Positions 10,827-23,230 of a stretch of 64,000 bases of DNA are shown here, piece by piece (position 1 is the stretch's first letter; each line of letters begins with the position of its first letter). The notes beneath the pieces are model-generated. The model saw only the letters and a list, made by a program, of their open reading frames with translations. It searched no databases and was not told the origin of the DNA. Made by a program: the position numbers and the translations under genes. Source of the stretch: Ephydatia muelleri (taxonomy: Eukaryota; Porifera; Demospongiae; Spongillida; Spongillidae); NCBI GenBank assembly GCA_013339895.1, contig JABACO010000012.1, positions 4,578,789-4,642,788 of the forward strand, in the 5' to 3' direction.

Positions 10827-11080
10827 GCTATAACATACCGTTTGGTGATAGTTTTAATTTGTTGGAGTTCTAAGACACCCCTACGGTACCGCGTCCTCTT
10901 TGGTGCTCGCTTTACGTCTGGACGGTCTGGTATCACACTCGATTAGAAATTAGGTCAGCATCGGGGTCTTTCCAATACCGTCTTAACTTCATTTAGATGC
11001 CAAAATGGATTGCCCTCGTACTTTTTCCTTTTAGCAGCGCGTTTCTCCTCAAGGTCCGCTGATCTAGCTCCTTTTGGCAG
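10827..11080. repeat. Right half of the older repeat split by copy A
   Basis: It starts with the second GCTA copy and continues the homology to 31472-31670 (for example CTCTTTGGTGCTCGCTTTAC versus CTCTTTGGAGCTTGCTTTAC). A minus-strand frame rich in Arg, Lys and Ala crosses both copies (LEEKRAAK versus LEKNCAAK); I cannot identify it. The following 11081-11302 holds nothing recognisable. Confidence 0.6.
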
Positions 11081-11547
11081 ATCGCTTAGTACTCTGACGG
11101 CTGAAGATGAAAGCCAAGCCCCTGAGAGGGGATTACAGAAACGCACGAGGCACCATGTGGGGGAGAAGACAGAAAGTAGGCGAGTTTGTTTGCAAGGGAA
11201 GATTCTTTATGACCCGATTGAATTCGTGATTATCTTGTAGGATTCTCCATGCACACAGACTGATGATGATTATTATTATCAAATAGCCGGCGGAGTATGC
11301 AGTACACAACCAAAAAATTTTCATCGAGTCAGGACCGTAAACAATCCGCAACGGTTTGTTTACAGATGTGTACCGATAAATTTACACGTATAGATACATG
11401 TCCGAAGGGAACATTCCGATTCCGTATGTAGGTTACAATCGGACTCGAAACCGATAACGGGCCTGACACAGTCTGTACTGCAGAGCGTATCGGCATGGTA
11501 AATCCCTTTTATGGACCTGTTCTAATAATGCGCTAATGTTTAAATTG

Positions 11548-14500
11548 TTATAAAATGCAGTACACATTATAACAGAACAACGGCAATGTCCAGTCATGCT
11601 TAAGAACACACTGCATGGTAGCCATTTCTTCTCTTTCCACGTTCTGAAAAAGTTCTGCATCCTGTAGTTTGCAGCTAGAACCACATTCATGAACCATTGA
11701 CACAGCTCTAACAATGGCACTGCTGTCCACAGTGAAAAGTTTCCTTGACAAGTAGTAGAGTGGACAGTCAAAAGAATTAACTAGTGGTTGTCCATCTGGT
11801 TGCTCCACTGCTTCAAAACCTTGTACTAGACAATACGTATGTCCAGCCTCAGACTTAATGGTAGTCAGGAGCTGTCCATATTTGAACTATTAGAAGAGAT
11901 GAAGTGGTATATTAATGGATTTAAAAAAAGTAGCATACCTCACAGAATGGTGGATCGAGTTCTATGTAGTTCCCTGCATGAACTAGTTCCACCGTATGTG
12001 ACATAACAGCTTTAAACTGTTGCAGCTTCCCATCCATAAGGCTGCCAAGGTGCACAATGACATCATATGGTGGATCCATCTTCAGAATCTGCTCAAGTGT
12101 CGATTCTACTCCAAGCTCAGTTATAGTCACTTTCAGAAACATAAACTGGTCACACGCACCTGATGGCTTTAAAATACTGGGTGTAAAAGAAAATCATCCC
12201 AAACACCCTCCCTCTCCAGCCTCCTTTTTCACACCCTCTTCTCTCTCCTCTCCCCAACACCCTCTTCTCCAAAGGAGGATCTAGATACATGTAGCATAGC
12301 TTTGGGGAGCCCAGCAGCCCTCCCCGCCTCATTCATTTTAAAGCCGTCCCTGTCATTAAATGTGTGAAAGCTTATGAGAATCCACCCTGAGTGATTACAG
12401 GGCTCCCCATACTTCTTTGCTGGCAAGTGTACCCTACCCTATAGCATTATTTCTTGATCTGCCAATGCTATTCTCTCCCCCACACTCTCCTCTAATCTCT
12501 ATCACCTACCATTCTTGCTGTTGCTGCAGTGTATATGGCTTTGTGCGCATTTAACTCCTTACTAGGTGCTGAATTGAGAAAGCGTTGGACTTGGTTTGAG
12601 TAGTAAAGGTCATGGAGACCTGTATCACAACTGGCAACACATATACATTGTTACATTCTACATGCAAGCACCACAGTTACGTGTGAACAAACCTTTCCTT
12701 GTCATTATAATAACCACCTTCACAAACGAAGCGGAGGTGTTCAATCACAGCAAAATGCACAGCAATATCTCTGCTAGGAGCCTGCTTGTTGCCAAATATA
12801 TTCTGCATCCGTATATTGGAGTTAAACGATTCAGGTCTAATAGGGAAAAAATTTAAACATGTAGTCATACACAGAGGTGCTATAGTGTACAACACCAACC
12901 GCTCAGCACAGAAGCTAGATGATGGTCCATAGTCTTGCATGCACTGAACTAGGTGAAGGATGTAATGAACTTTCTGTTTTCGGAGCATTTTAGGCATGAA
13001 GTCTCGAACAGAGTGCACAAAGTCTACACATATCTGGTGCCATGCTTCTGCCTTGGATAACTCAAAGAAACTGCAGTAAGCAATTTGAAAGACCTGAATA
13101 TTACAAATTGTGTGAAGCAGTAAACATAAATACTACTACCTCAACATCACCAACCTTAGATAAGTTCACAAGAACAATCAACTGTCCATTTGAAAGGTAT
13201 GGGGACAGAATAAATATAGCCATCTGCATCCATGCCTTGTAGTCTCTACCGACAAAAGACTGGTAGTGATAACACACGTTTCCATGGATCTTGACTTTAA
13301 ATCCAGAATGATTAAACGCACGGATCCTAGCCAGCACTTCCCTTTTCTGTGTGGGCGACAGCTTTGGCATTACATCCTTCAAAAATGCTTTACAAATGCC
13401 AAGGGGAATGATGTGTAGCGCTTCTACAGGCAAACACCTGAATAGGCAATATCTTAAAGTTACATTATAACACGAAAAACCTCTCACCTGTACAGGTCAG
13501 AAGGTACATGCAACAGTGGGTTGCTAACTTCCCTAACTCCATAAAGTGTTCGATGCTGCTCTCTCAGTGCTTCTGTACGCTGCGAGCGTATTATTTCCAT
13601 CTGCTGCAGGGACTGTTGCAAGGACCTCTCCTCACATACCAAACAGGGGGAAGTATCACGGTCTGCCTGTACATAAAATATAAATTATACAATAGTTTGT
13701 CCACTACATGTACAGACAACATACCATACAGAATCTGCAGTACTTATTTGCAGACCCACCAAGATGATTGACCAACTTTGATGCTTGTGGATTGTCACAA
13801 ATTATGCAAAGTAGTGGAGCAATGACTAAAACCTGTTCATTCAAATATGCATCATATACTTCAATACCATCCATTTCTAAGCCTGTCAATTCATCAGCAA
13901 TTGGACCACTCATGCCTAATGCATCCATCTGATCAGAACAACAGATGAAATGTATGTTCTCATGTTTTGCATTTAGATTCCGCGGCAGACCAGCAAGCAT
14001 AAAGGACCAACTTTCGAATTTATGCCACTTTTTACTTTTGTTTCCGCTGGTGTCGTCAGAAAACAAAACAAGTGGTACAGTCACAACTCTACGTCCAGCT
14101 GCTTTTGCCTTAAAAGGATGTGGAGACAAGTATTGTGCAGTTTCCTATAAAAGTTAGTATGCAACTCATCAGTCAATTGAATCACACCATATAAAATCAA
14201 CACCCTATCTTTGGGTGTATAACACCGTAAGCAGCACTATCCCCCCTCCCCTCTTTGGCATCAGATGCTTTACTGCATGACATAGTGAACAACGTCCTAT
14301 CCCAGGCAAATCTCTAAATTACACTTATGACCATATGCAAATGTGAAACAAGTTTTACCTCAGAAGAAAATCTCTTAAATGAATCAGTAGCTGCCTCCCA
14401 TTGTACAATGTCCGTTGGTTTCTGTTCCACAGATGTTATCAGTGATATGCATTGTTCAGTACGGCCAAACAGAATACGAGTGTTTACTGGAAGAAAATAG

Positions 14501-16011
14501 ATTGTGCTATCTGGCACAGCAATCTTGAATTGTCTGGCATCAAGCAAAAGATCTCCCTCAAAATATAATTCAACATCATCACCCTAAAAAGTAAAATTAA
14601 GTAGCAATAATGTTTGCATAAACTGGCAATGTATGCATACCTTTTGAAAGAACTTCACTATAAAAGCTGTGGTCATTCCAAATTGAGGATGAGAAAAGGC
14701 AACACACTCTCTCAGAAAGACAGGGATGTCATTTGTAGTTATCATTGGTGTGAAGAAGCGAGGGTCTGTATTCCACCTTTTACCATGAAATACTTCCCTG
14801 CATGTGAAGGTGAATGCTGTAAGTTCTGCCTAATGGCAGAGCCCATAAAGCCAACACTATTTACACAGAAATGCCCTGAATCAGCTGCTGCATACACACA
14901 GTGACCAAAAAGTTCAAACAGAACCCAGGTTTCCTTCTTTAACTCAGGGATACGGATAAGGAATTGTGAGCTAGGCCATGCATTTTAGCCTTTTGGAAGT
15001 AATTGAACAATGTAGGCCACAGTGCATGGATACCTTGAAAGGTTAGGGTGTTACACGTACTTGTAGATGCTGGTCACAACTGGATAACGTGTCAAATCAC
15101 AAGCAATTTTCCTTTTTCCAAGACAGCTTGATAGTGTAGATCTCATAGAGTTGTAGTAAAATGGATAACGATCTGGGGACAAAAACTATTGCAAGCAAAT
15201 AAAACACTGATTAAAATTTCTTCAATAAACTATACCTTCAAAGATGGTACAAATCCTGGTAGGAGGAATTTCCGTACTTTAGACAGACTAGGTACAGAAT
15301 GGCCTGCACTTTGAAGCATGAACCATATGAAGGATAAATTTGATTCTCCCTAAACCATGTCAACCAGTCTATTACTATAATAAGCATGTACATATTTACG
15401 CACCATTGGATGAGGACCATGAATCAGAATGTAGAGGAGAGCAAACAATAGGTTTGGAAAAGGTTTGCAAGTAGATGAACGTTCCAAACTCCTTGCAAGT
15501 TGTACAACATCTATAGTATCATAAAACACAGTGAATCTCAAAGTGGTTACCTTCAGGACTAATATAAATGGCTGTGGATGCTTAAATTATAGCGTACCTG
15601 ACTCAATGACAGATTCATCTTCATCTGAGCACCCATCCTCGTACGTGTATTGACAATCCTCGTCATTTCGATCAAATCCAGCTCCAACGTCTTCTATAAA
15701 TCCTTCCTGTTTTTAAGAATACAGTCATTAGATACGCGTGAACTAATTGAAAACCAGTACTTCTGAGCAGCGGTGTTGGTTTTGCTCCTTTGACACGTGG
15801 GAGAGACTTTCTACTAAAATTCGATGCCTTTCAGTTCCGAAGTGCCGCTCTAAATTACTCTCGCTCATGAATCCTCGATTGCATACGTCACAAAAGAACT
15901 CTACAAAAACAGACAGTACACTTTTACTTAGCAAAGCTTATACAATCGATATCTTTAAACTTAGAAAGTTCAAATGATAAACAAACCGTTTGCAGCTATT
16001 CCGTCCGCCAT
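11548..16011 (-). CDS. TNP2-type (CACTA/CMC) transposase with N-terminal C2H2 finger, copy 1
   Basis: Start ATG at 16011 (MADGIAAN, then a short intron) leads to a C2H2 finger, CDVCNRGF...H...H. The catalytic part has LFSDDTSGNKSKKW (first Asp), ICDNPQASK (second Asp), CRFC (CxxC) and, further on, HYILH (HxxxH) with CAER as the probable Glu region. This D, D, CxxC, HxxxH, E order is the signature described for the CMC (CACTA-Mirage-Chapaev) group. The C-terminus contains FDCPLYYLSRKLF and HDW and ends at 11548. More than ten short introns are needed. Copy 2 aligns along the whole length. Fungal and invertebrate proteins with DDTSGNxSKKW are common; their exact family name I leave open. I saw no clear lesion but did not verify every splice junction. 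Confidence 0.7.
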
Positions 16012-16116
16012 GTTGTCAAAATAATAATAATAAACCAACGACCACGTGGCCATGATTTAATAAATTTTATTCGTTGGCGGGCTTTCACCTTTGATCACTG
16101 TTACTGGTATAGTAGT

Positions 16117-17260
16117 ATGCATCGCTTAGTTTCTGCTGGATTTGGCAGTGCGGGTTCAACAATTCGTGGCACTCCCAGTTCTACGTCAGCATCACTGACA
16201 ATTTTGTCATCAGGAACATCCAGTATAGCATATCATGGCACTAGCATACCTGTATCAACATCCAGTATGGCCACCGTACCTTCAACATCACGATCTGCTG
16301 AAGATCCAATTTCAGCATCTGAAATTCAAAGGACGCCATACGACCGTTCGGACCGTAACTTGGATACAATTCCACCACATCAGCTACAACCTTGTCTAAA
16401 AAGCATCTGCGAAGAGCTGAAAAGGTTGAGACGTATAGTTGAAGTGTTGCAAGCAGAACAAAAGAAGATGGCAGGAAGTATGACGAAGTTTTTTGAATCT
16501 TCCTTTTCCATTGAAACTTGTTCCTTTAAAGTAAGTTAATGGATGTGTATTAATGTATGTTATGCACATTTGTGTTTTATCATGCAAGGAGGAGCTTTGT
16601 GTTCAATTGGCTGTGTTGTTCTGCAATAATGTTAGAAGAGATCCATCCAAGTCGGATATCAATGTAAGTTTTCATATACTTGCACAGGAGTCTGCCTAAA
16701 CTCAAATCCACATGCACAGGACATGCTAGGAAGGGTAATGGGTGTGGATGCTGTTATTCCACATAAGCTTCAGAAAGCGTTGAAGTTTTGCAATAAGAAA
16801 CTTGCAGATATGCGATCGGAGGAAAGGTGACGAGTAAGAATGATGTTTAAACTGATGTATTTTAATCTGTATCCATATACAATCTAGCTGTTTGGTACTC
16901 AGCCATGCCAGGGATTTCTGACAATGAACACTAAACAATTTGCTGAACGATTCCTGGTAACATACAAAGTTAGTCTGGCAGACAATTTAGAAATGTATAC
17001 AAAACATCTTGCTCTCATGGTAAGATACAACTGCAACAATTTGAAGTTAATTAATATTTGTTACTGTAGCGAACATTTGTGCGAACAACTGGGGATTCAA
17101 GCAGAGAAAAGACGCATAAAAAATTTGAGAAATGGATTGTTACTGTATTTCATGGAGACCCATCAACTGATGACCTGAGTGACATTGCTGCTAATGATGC
17201 GGAATTTGATTATGGCACTGCGTCTGCTCCAGTTGCTCCACTTTCTGGTGACTTCAATTA
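16117..17260 (+). CDS. CACTA-like element accessory protein, copy 1 (coiled coil)
   Basis: Exon 1 (ATG 16117 to about 16529) encodes a Ser/Thr-rich N-terminus, then a Leu/Lys/Glu heptad-like stretch (about residues 88-125) ending FFESSFSIETCSFK. Further short exons encode FCNNVRRDPSK, KALKFCNKKLADMRSEER, LFGTQPCQGF..TMNTKQFAERF and RTFVRT..KTHKKFEKWIV, ending at 17260. Each segment has a counterpart in the same order in copy 2 at 60003-61601, which supports this exon chain even though one junction (about 16828) is unclear. It is divergent from the transposase with about 105 bp between starts, a shared promoter region. CACTA elements often encode a second DNA-binding protein (TnpA/TNP1 role); that role here is inference. 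Confidence 0.55.
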
Positions 17261-17261
17261 G

Positions 17262-18010
17262 CCAAATGGGTATTAAGTTTAGGACTGTGACTTTAACTGT
17301 ATTTCCGATCGTGATTTCATTATTCATCCAGTCATTCTGATTACTTCACTCATCCAGTGATTTCATTTATTTCTCATTCTGATTACATGTACCTCAATCA
17401 TCCATGTTTTTGTGATTTCATTTTTTTATTTTTTTCATCCAGTGATCCTTGATTTCTTGATTATAAGTTTGCATTGCATTATATATGGGGCATGCATTCA
17501 GTAGGGTAGCTAGCTGGTAGGGTCTTATTCATTTATGAAACAGGCCATCAAAGATGTAAGTGCCAATTTGCATGGATTCGTAACAATTGGTCATGTCAAT
17601 GTCATCCCAGCAAAAAAAAATTTGCCCAAGATCTTGCACGAACTGCCAAGATTATGCTGACCAACTTCTGGCTAAGATCTTGCCCTTGCTTACTCAAGAT
17701 AAACCACCCGGCTGGCATGATGGCCACGATCTTGCCAGAATCTCGCCGCTGGGCATCCAAAGACCACGTAAAGTACACTGCGCCATTGGCAGTTAGTAAG
17801 AAGTTATTACTTTCAGACAGGTACGGGCCGTTAGCACTTCGTAACAGAGCCGTAACCACACTTTGTACGGTACGTTGTCGGCTCAATACGGAATGGAACT
17901 ACAACCCGTTCCGAATCGACTTTACAAACCCGAACCAAGTCGTTAATTACTACCGACCTGACCCTATTCCGATATCGGCCCTGTTTCGGAATGTCAATGC
18001 CTTCCGGTTC
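17262..18010. promoter_or_regulatory. Subterminal region of CACTA-like element 1
   Basis: No gene. The part from about 17815 is dense in TTCCG, CCGTA, TACGG and CCGAC strings resembling those near the left end (11360-11470). Such subterminal repeats bind accessory transposition proteins in plant CACTA elements; binding here is inferred. The last five bases (GGTTC, 18006-18010) are the left target duplication of the LTR element. Confidence 0.45.
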
Positions 18011-18127
18011 TGTTATGTTCTAAGAGAGCTCTCACAAAGACGCCATGACTATTACAAAAAGAGCATAATCCATGGCAATGCGCATGCGCGTACGGATATG
18101 CATATACATATACAATAAGATACTACA
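18011..18127 (-). repeat. 3' LTR of the gypsy element
   Basis: 117 bp, TG...CA ends, no difference seen from the other LTR at 21670-21786. Confidence 0.92.
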
Positions 18128-18154
18128 GTTTCCTCCCCCCTAAAATTCAGACAT

Positions 18155-21100
18155 TCAGAGCTCTTCAATGAGGCGCCGCGGAGGCCTTGATGGCCTAGTA
18201 GAGTGTCTCCTAGGTGGTGACATGTGGCTCTCCTGAGTTGTGCCAGTGGTATCAGTTTCCGGCCCACCAATGCCTCTGGTGCCAGTGGTACCAGTTTCTG
18301 GTCTGCCAATGTCTCTAGTCTTCTCAACAGTCCTTCCTAGGCTAGATCTTGGCTGTGAATCAGACCCAGGTGGACCAGTTGTTGTAACATCTGTCGTTTC
18401 CTGTTGTGCTGCTCTTGGCTGAGTATTTCCTTGCAATGGTGTCAGTGGCTTCCTTGTTGTACATGGATCAAACTGCTCTGTGACATCTGTAGTCTCTTGT
18501 GGTACATCAGGGAAGTCCTGTACCAATGATTCAGACCGACTCAGTAAATGATCAACATGTACTTTCCTCTGTGAGCCCCCTTGAGTGCTGACAGTGTAGT
18601 GCAAAGGACCAACTGTTGACAGTATGGTACCTGGCATCCACTTGTAGGGAGCATTTGGTCGGAAATCTCTGATCCACACAAGTGCACCTGGAATAAACAA
18701 TCGTGGGACAGGTAGTCCTTCCTGTGGTTGCAACTGCTCTCTAACCCTCTCACTCATACAAGGTAAGACGAACGACAGTCGGGTACGAAGAGCACGTCCA
18801 AATACAATTTGAGCTGGTGATCTCCCAGTGGTGGAATGAGGAACATTGCGGTATGTACGCAAAAATTCAGACAAGGAAACCCCAACTCGTACGTCCCAAT
18901 TCTGCTTTGACAGCCACTGTTTGACATTCTTCACCATGTTCTCAGCTAGTCCATTCGTTGATGGATGATAAGGAGCTGATCGTCTGTGGAGAACGCCGTT
19001 ATGTGCCAAGTACTCAGAAAATTCTTTTGATGTGAATTGTGGACCATTGTCGGAGACCAGAATTCGAGGAAAACCATGTGTTGCAAAGATGTCCTGCATC
19101 ACTTCAATGGTATACTGAGCAGTCGTGGACGACATGACTCTAACTTCAGGCCATTTGCTATAAGCATCTACCATCACCAAAAAATGTCTCTTATTCCATT
19201 CCCCAAAATCCACATGGACCCGGTCCCATGGTGCACTTGGATACTGCCAAGGATGACGTGGTGCTAACTCCGGCATCGATGCTACCCTTTTGCATTGATC
19301 GCAAGAAGCCGCCAAGTCTTCTATATCTTTGTCTAACTCAGGCCACCATATATACCATAAGCAATAGGTTTTTCTTGACCTCCTATAACGTGCACTAAAC
19401 AAGCACCAACACCATATGATGAAGCGTCACAGTAAACCTTTACCGGCTTTTCAACATCATAGTGCACTAAAGTAACGACCTCACACACCAACCTCTTAGC
19501 TTCTTTAAAGGCTTTCTCATGGCAAGCCGTCCATCCCCATTTTTCATCCTTCTTGAGCAACTGATATAAGGGGTGAAGCACACTAGACAACGCTGGCAAG
19601 AACCTTGCATTATAAGTCATCAAACCCAAAAAGGACTTTAATTCCGACTTGTTTCGCGGAACTGTAGCATTCTGAATTCCTTCTACTCTCTCCTTGGTTG
19701 GTCTAATTCCTTCTGATGAGACGTTGTGACCCAGAAATTCCAGCGATTCTTGGAAAAATCTGCACTTTGGCAGATTCACACGTAACCCATACTGCTGAAG
19801 ACGTTGAAAAACAGCACGCAAATTCTGTTCATGCTGTTGCCTTGTTTTTCCGGTCACCAATATATCGTCCATGTAGTAGACAACCTTCTTGCAGCCTTGC
19901 AACACCAGTGACATAGCCTTCTGCCACATGGCAGGGGCGGTAGCTATTCCAAAAGGTAAGCGGCAGTAGCGGAATAACCCCAAATGTGTGTTGATCGTAA
20001 GAAGTGGTCTATGACTTTCAAGCACTTCCATCTGTTTATACGCTCGAGCCAGATCTATCTTTGAGAAGGATTCCCCTCCTGCTAAGGTGGAGAACATTTC
20101 GTCCACAGTAGGTAACGGAAAAGTCTTAGGACAGAGATGTGGATTAATAGTCATTTTGAAATCAGCACATATTCGAATATTGCCATCCTTCTTTCTTGCT
20201 ATGACAATAGGGGCTGCCCAGTCACTCCTTTCCACTGGCTCCAGCTCTCCCTCCTTGACTTGTTGCCTTATCATCTCTTCCACCTGTTCCCTTAATGCAA
20301 ATGGCACTGGTCTGTACTTGCAAAACACCGGGACTGTGCCCTCTTTCAGTTGAATCTCAGCCTTGGTTCCTTTCAATAGCCCCAACTTTTCATCCATTAC
20401 ATCCGGGAACTCGTTCAACAAGTTTACACTGTGGATAGCATGTATCCTGGAACTATCTGCTTTGTTACTCCTTAGCATTTTAGACCAGTCCAAACGAAGC
20501 TTACACAACAAATCACGGCCCAGCAAGGGAAGTTGCTTGTCTGCATTTTCCACAACGATGAAGCAGCCTTCTGCTGACTGGTTTTCGATCGAAACCCTTG
20601 CTCTCAACTCTCCCAAGGTAGGAAGGATGGTTCCATCGTATTGACAGAGCACTATTGACGTTGGTTGCAGATTTACTTGTTTCAGCTTTTGCCTGTACGT
20701 CCTCGCTGGAATTGTAGATACTTCTGCTCCTGTATCAACTTCGAATTTTACTATACTACCATTGATGTCCAAATCAGCAGTTAGCTTGGGATATCTATCC
20801 CTATTAACTACTCTATGTATACGTACTGGCGCCTCTTCATCACTGGTTTGGCAATCACTGAGGTCCTCATCTGGTTCCACTAAATGTGCCTTACGAGCTG
20901 CATGACGTGTATCCCCCTTGTGACGTCCTGCTGACAACTTGCTTCTACATACTCTGGATAGGTGACCCAGTTTTCCACAGGAATTGCAGGTTTTATCCTT
21001 ATGAAAGCATGTAGATGCTGAGTGGCCCGTTCCCCCACATCTGTAACAACTGTCCTTATTCTTGGAGGCGAACACTCTATGGGCAGCTGCATCGTCAAGT

Positions 21101-21648
21101 TTACTTTCTGCTGTAGGATTCCCTATTTCCCGTATACTCTGTGTCTCCTTATGGACAATTTCCATTGAACGACTTTTATCCAAGGCTTTTGCTAGCGTCA
21201 AATCACTTATGCACAGCAGCTCCTGTTGTATGCGCTGGTCCTTTAGACCACAGACAAATTGATCTCTCAACGCCGTATCCAAATATGCCTCAAACTTGCA
21301 GGTCTTCGCCAAGCTGCGTAGCTGAGACATATATTCTACAACACCTTCGTCGTCTCTTTGGAGGCGCTTAAAAAAACGATATCGCTCTGCTATCTCAACT
21401 GTTGCAGCACTGGTTTGACTTTTAAGTTGAGCCACTATCTCGTCCAGGGAGAGTTCGGAAAGTTTCTTTGGGCTCACCCAGGTCTTTAGCTTCAGATACA
21501 TCGTCTGCCCAATCCTTGTAAGGAATAGCGCCTTTTGTTTTCCTTCAGTTATGCCATGGGCAATGCAAAAATAGTCGAATCGCTCTTTATAGTCATCAAT
21601 CTGCTCTAACGTTGGGTCAAACGGTTCTACGCCACGTGAAGGTTCCAT
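18155..21648 (-). pseudogene. Defective gypsy gag-pol
   Basis: Starting at ATG 21648: a retrotransposon Gag capsid region, two CCHC zinc knuckles (CYRCGGTGHSASTC and CNSCGKLGHLSRVC), an aspartic protease (VDTGAEVS), reverse transcriptase with the YMDD box, and the first part of RNase H (VYCDASSYGVGA). The frame then breaks near 19333-19402. A second frame resumes in the integrase at the end of the zinc domain (CDQC) and continues through the catalytic Asp (VDFGEW), Asp (SDNGPQF) and Glu (NGLAENM) to a Pro/Arg-rich tail. Most of RNase H and the His half of the zinc domain are deleted, so the copy cannot make a complete polyprotein. Confidence 0.88.
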
Positions 21649-21669
21649 TCTGTACACCCTCGTCGCCAC

Positions 21670-21786
21670 TGTTATGTTCTAAGAGAGCTCTCACAAAGAC
21701 GCCATGACTATTACAAAAAGAGCATAATCCATGGCAATGCGCATGCGCGTACGGATATGCATATACATATACAATAAGATACTACA
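21670..21786 (-). repeat. 5' LTR of the gypsy element
   Basis: 117 bp. It contains the promoter side of the element; GTGGCGACGAGGG on the coding strand directly follows it (primer-binding site, tRNA not identified). Confidence 0.92.
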
Positions 21787-21821
21787 GGTTCCGTATCGGG
21801 CTGTATTTTTTTGGTTGTGTA

Positions 21822-22387
21822 TACAATGGTCTGGGAACGACAAAACACTATTATTAAAGAGTTCAGAAATTTCAATTTACGGTATATTGGATGTTTAAAC
21901 GTCGAGTCTGTAAGCAGTTTCTTGTAACTGTGCTGACTTGCCTGGTTATTGACCTTTTTATCTTTCTTTTCTTTATATCTAGTCTCAGTCAAGCTCTCAT
22001 TGAACGCACAGTTTCTGGTCGGTTATGTCTTTTGTTTTAGCATTTGTTTTGAAGTGCAATTTAGATGAACGTTTCCCGTCTTATGTCTGGTTTTCTTCTC
22101 TCCTATCTTTTTATATCTAGTCAGAATAGAGCGCTTGTTGAACGTATAGCTCCTGGTAAGTGAAATGTTATGGCAGAAAGTCTCTTTTTGAAGTGTCGTC
22201 CGTCACTTGTAATTCTGGTTGTAATGACTTTTTTTTAAATCTGTTCTCTTTCTATCTAGTCTGGATCGAGCGCATATTGAGCGTATAGCTTGGTACAAGT
22301 ACTTTTGAACATTTTGCAAGGTTGAGACGGAGGCGGGCTATAGGGTAAGGCTTTAATGGGTTATGTACCATTTTGGGTGGTGCAGTT
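21822..22387. other. Intergenic, weak internal repetition
   Basis: Three loosely related blocks each contain CTTTCT/CTTTTTATATCTAGTC followed by GCGC..TTGAACGTATAGCT (about 21960, 22110, 22250), a diverged tandem repeat of about 145 bp. No gene seen. Confidence 0.45.
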
Positions 22388-22530
22388 TGTGTGTGTGACG
22401 AATATGGTGTACAGGCTATTTACATAACAATGCAAGTGTGTACATTCATGCACATATACACTTTGTGAAAACAGTGTGAGAAATAAGAACCCAATGTCAC
22501 AGGAAGGGGTACAAATCCAGTCTGTGTGTG

Positions 22531-22593
<63 letters not shown>

Positions 22594-22745
22594 TGAATAT
22601 GGTGTACAAGCTATGTACATAACAATGCAAGTGTGTACATTCATGCACATATATGCTTTGCTCAAAACAGTGTGAGAAATAAGAACCCAATATCACTGCA
22701 TGGGGTACAAACCCAGTATGCATGTGAGTGCAGTGTGGAGGAAAA
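22388..22745. repeat. TG microsatellite with two copies of a linked dispersed repeat
   Basis: A (TG)n run at 22529-22591 separates two copies of a block of about 150 bp: GACGAATATGGTGTACAG..., AACAATGCAAGTGTGTACAT, GAAAACAGTGTGAGAAATAA, GAACCCAATRTCAC. Related copies occur at 23460-23570 and 26045-26582. Confidence 0.8.
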
Positions 22746-22807
22746 CATTCCAAAATTGTCCTGACACAATGTCAGGCCATTACAATATTTGACCTGACAT
22801 GAAAATT

Positions 22808-23230
22808 TTACTTACGACACACTCTAGCCTCCGTGATTGGGTCTATTGTGCTAAGAGAACGGGCAATGGGCAAGTAGTCAGTGACGGTAGTTGATTTGCT
22901 TTTCTTATACAAAATCAAATCATCGCACGCATGTGCATCTCGGTTACAGCATGACGACGCTCTGAGGTTGGTGGAACCAGTTATAAATGCAGGATGATAG
23001 TTCCTTAAACTATGCAACTTATCCTCAAACTGGATACACACTGAGCACTTACATGTAAGAGCAGAAACACGTTCCCGATCGGTACACCAACCAGATGTTG
23101 CGATCTCCTTATCGTTTTCAAGGATCCACTTCTTCATCATTTCGACCGTTACATTACGCTTCTTACATGTAGATGGAGCACTCTCATTCTCCAAGTGTAA
23201 ATCCGCTGCTCGCTTCTTAGACGATGGACT
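22808..23230 (-). pseudogene. hAT transposase N-terminal fragment (ZNF862-like)
   Basis: The frame contains CKCSVCIQFEDKL, PAFITGSTNLRASS and TDYLPIARSLSTID, matching the degenerate BED/TTF-type finger region and linker of hAT proteins related to ZNF862. No catalytic region follows in the same copy. A second, separate N-terminus is found at 25535-25925. Confidence 0.6.

Larger units (their letters stand above)
18011..21786 (-). mobile_element. Ty3/gypsy LTR retrotransposon, short LTRs, internally deleted
   Basis: Identical 117-bp LTRs (TGTTATGTTC...GATACTACA) flank a minus-strand gag-pol. The 5-bp target duplication is GGTTC (18006-18010 and 21787-21791). A purine tract adjoins the 3' LTR (18128-18140, GGGGGGAGGAAAC on the coding strand), and a likely primer-binding site TGGCGACGAGG follows the 5' LTR. 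At 3.8 kb it is shorter than a usual gypsy element because the RNase H to integrase junction is missing. Short LTRs and K02A2.6-like pol sequence suggest the Mag lineage. Confidence 0.9.
11303..21821. mobile_element. CACTA-like transposon 1, split by a gypsy insertion
   Basis: The left end TACACAACCAAAAAA (11303) matches the inverse of the right end TTTTTTTGGTTGTGTA (ends 21821). TA at each side is the likely target duplication, leaving CACAACC termini. After removing the nested LTR element and one copy of its duplication (18011-21791), the unit is about 6.7 kb. It carries a TNP2-type transposase (minus) and a divergent accessory gene (plus) whose start codons are about 105 bp apart. Both subterminal regions are rich in short motifs (TTCCG, ACCGTA, TACCGA), as in CACTA elements. 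Its relative at 55914-62040 has the same two-gene plan. Confidence 0.75.

Noticed and set aside
18155..21648. An intact gypsy polyprotein with a programmed frameshift
   Set aside because: The frame change coincides with loss of most of RNase H and the integrase zinc domain, so it is a deletion and not a recoding site.
22490..22600. Coding frames with His-Thr or Cys-Val repeats
   Set aside because: Translations of TG/CA microsatellites.
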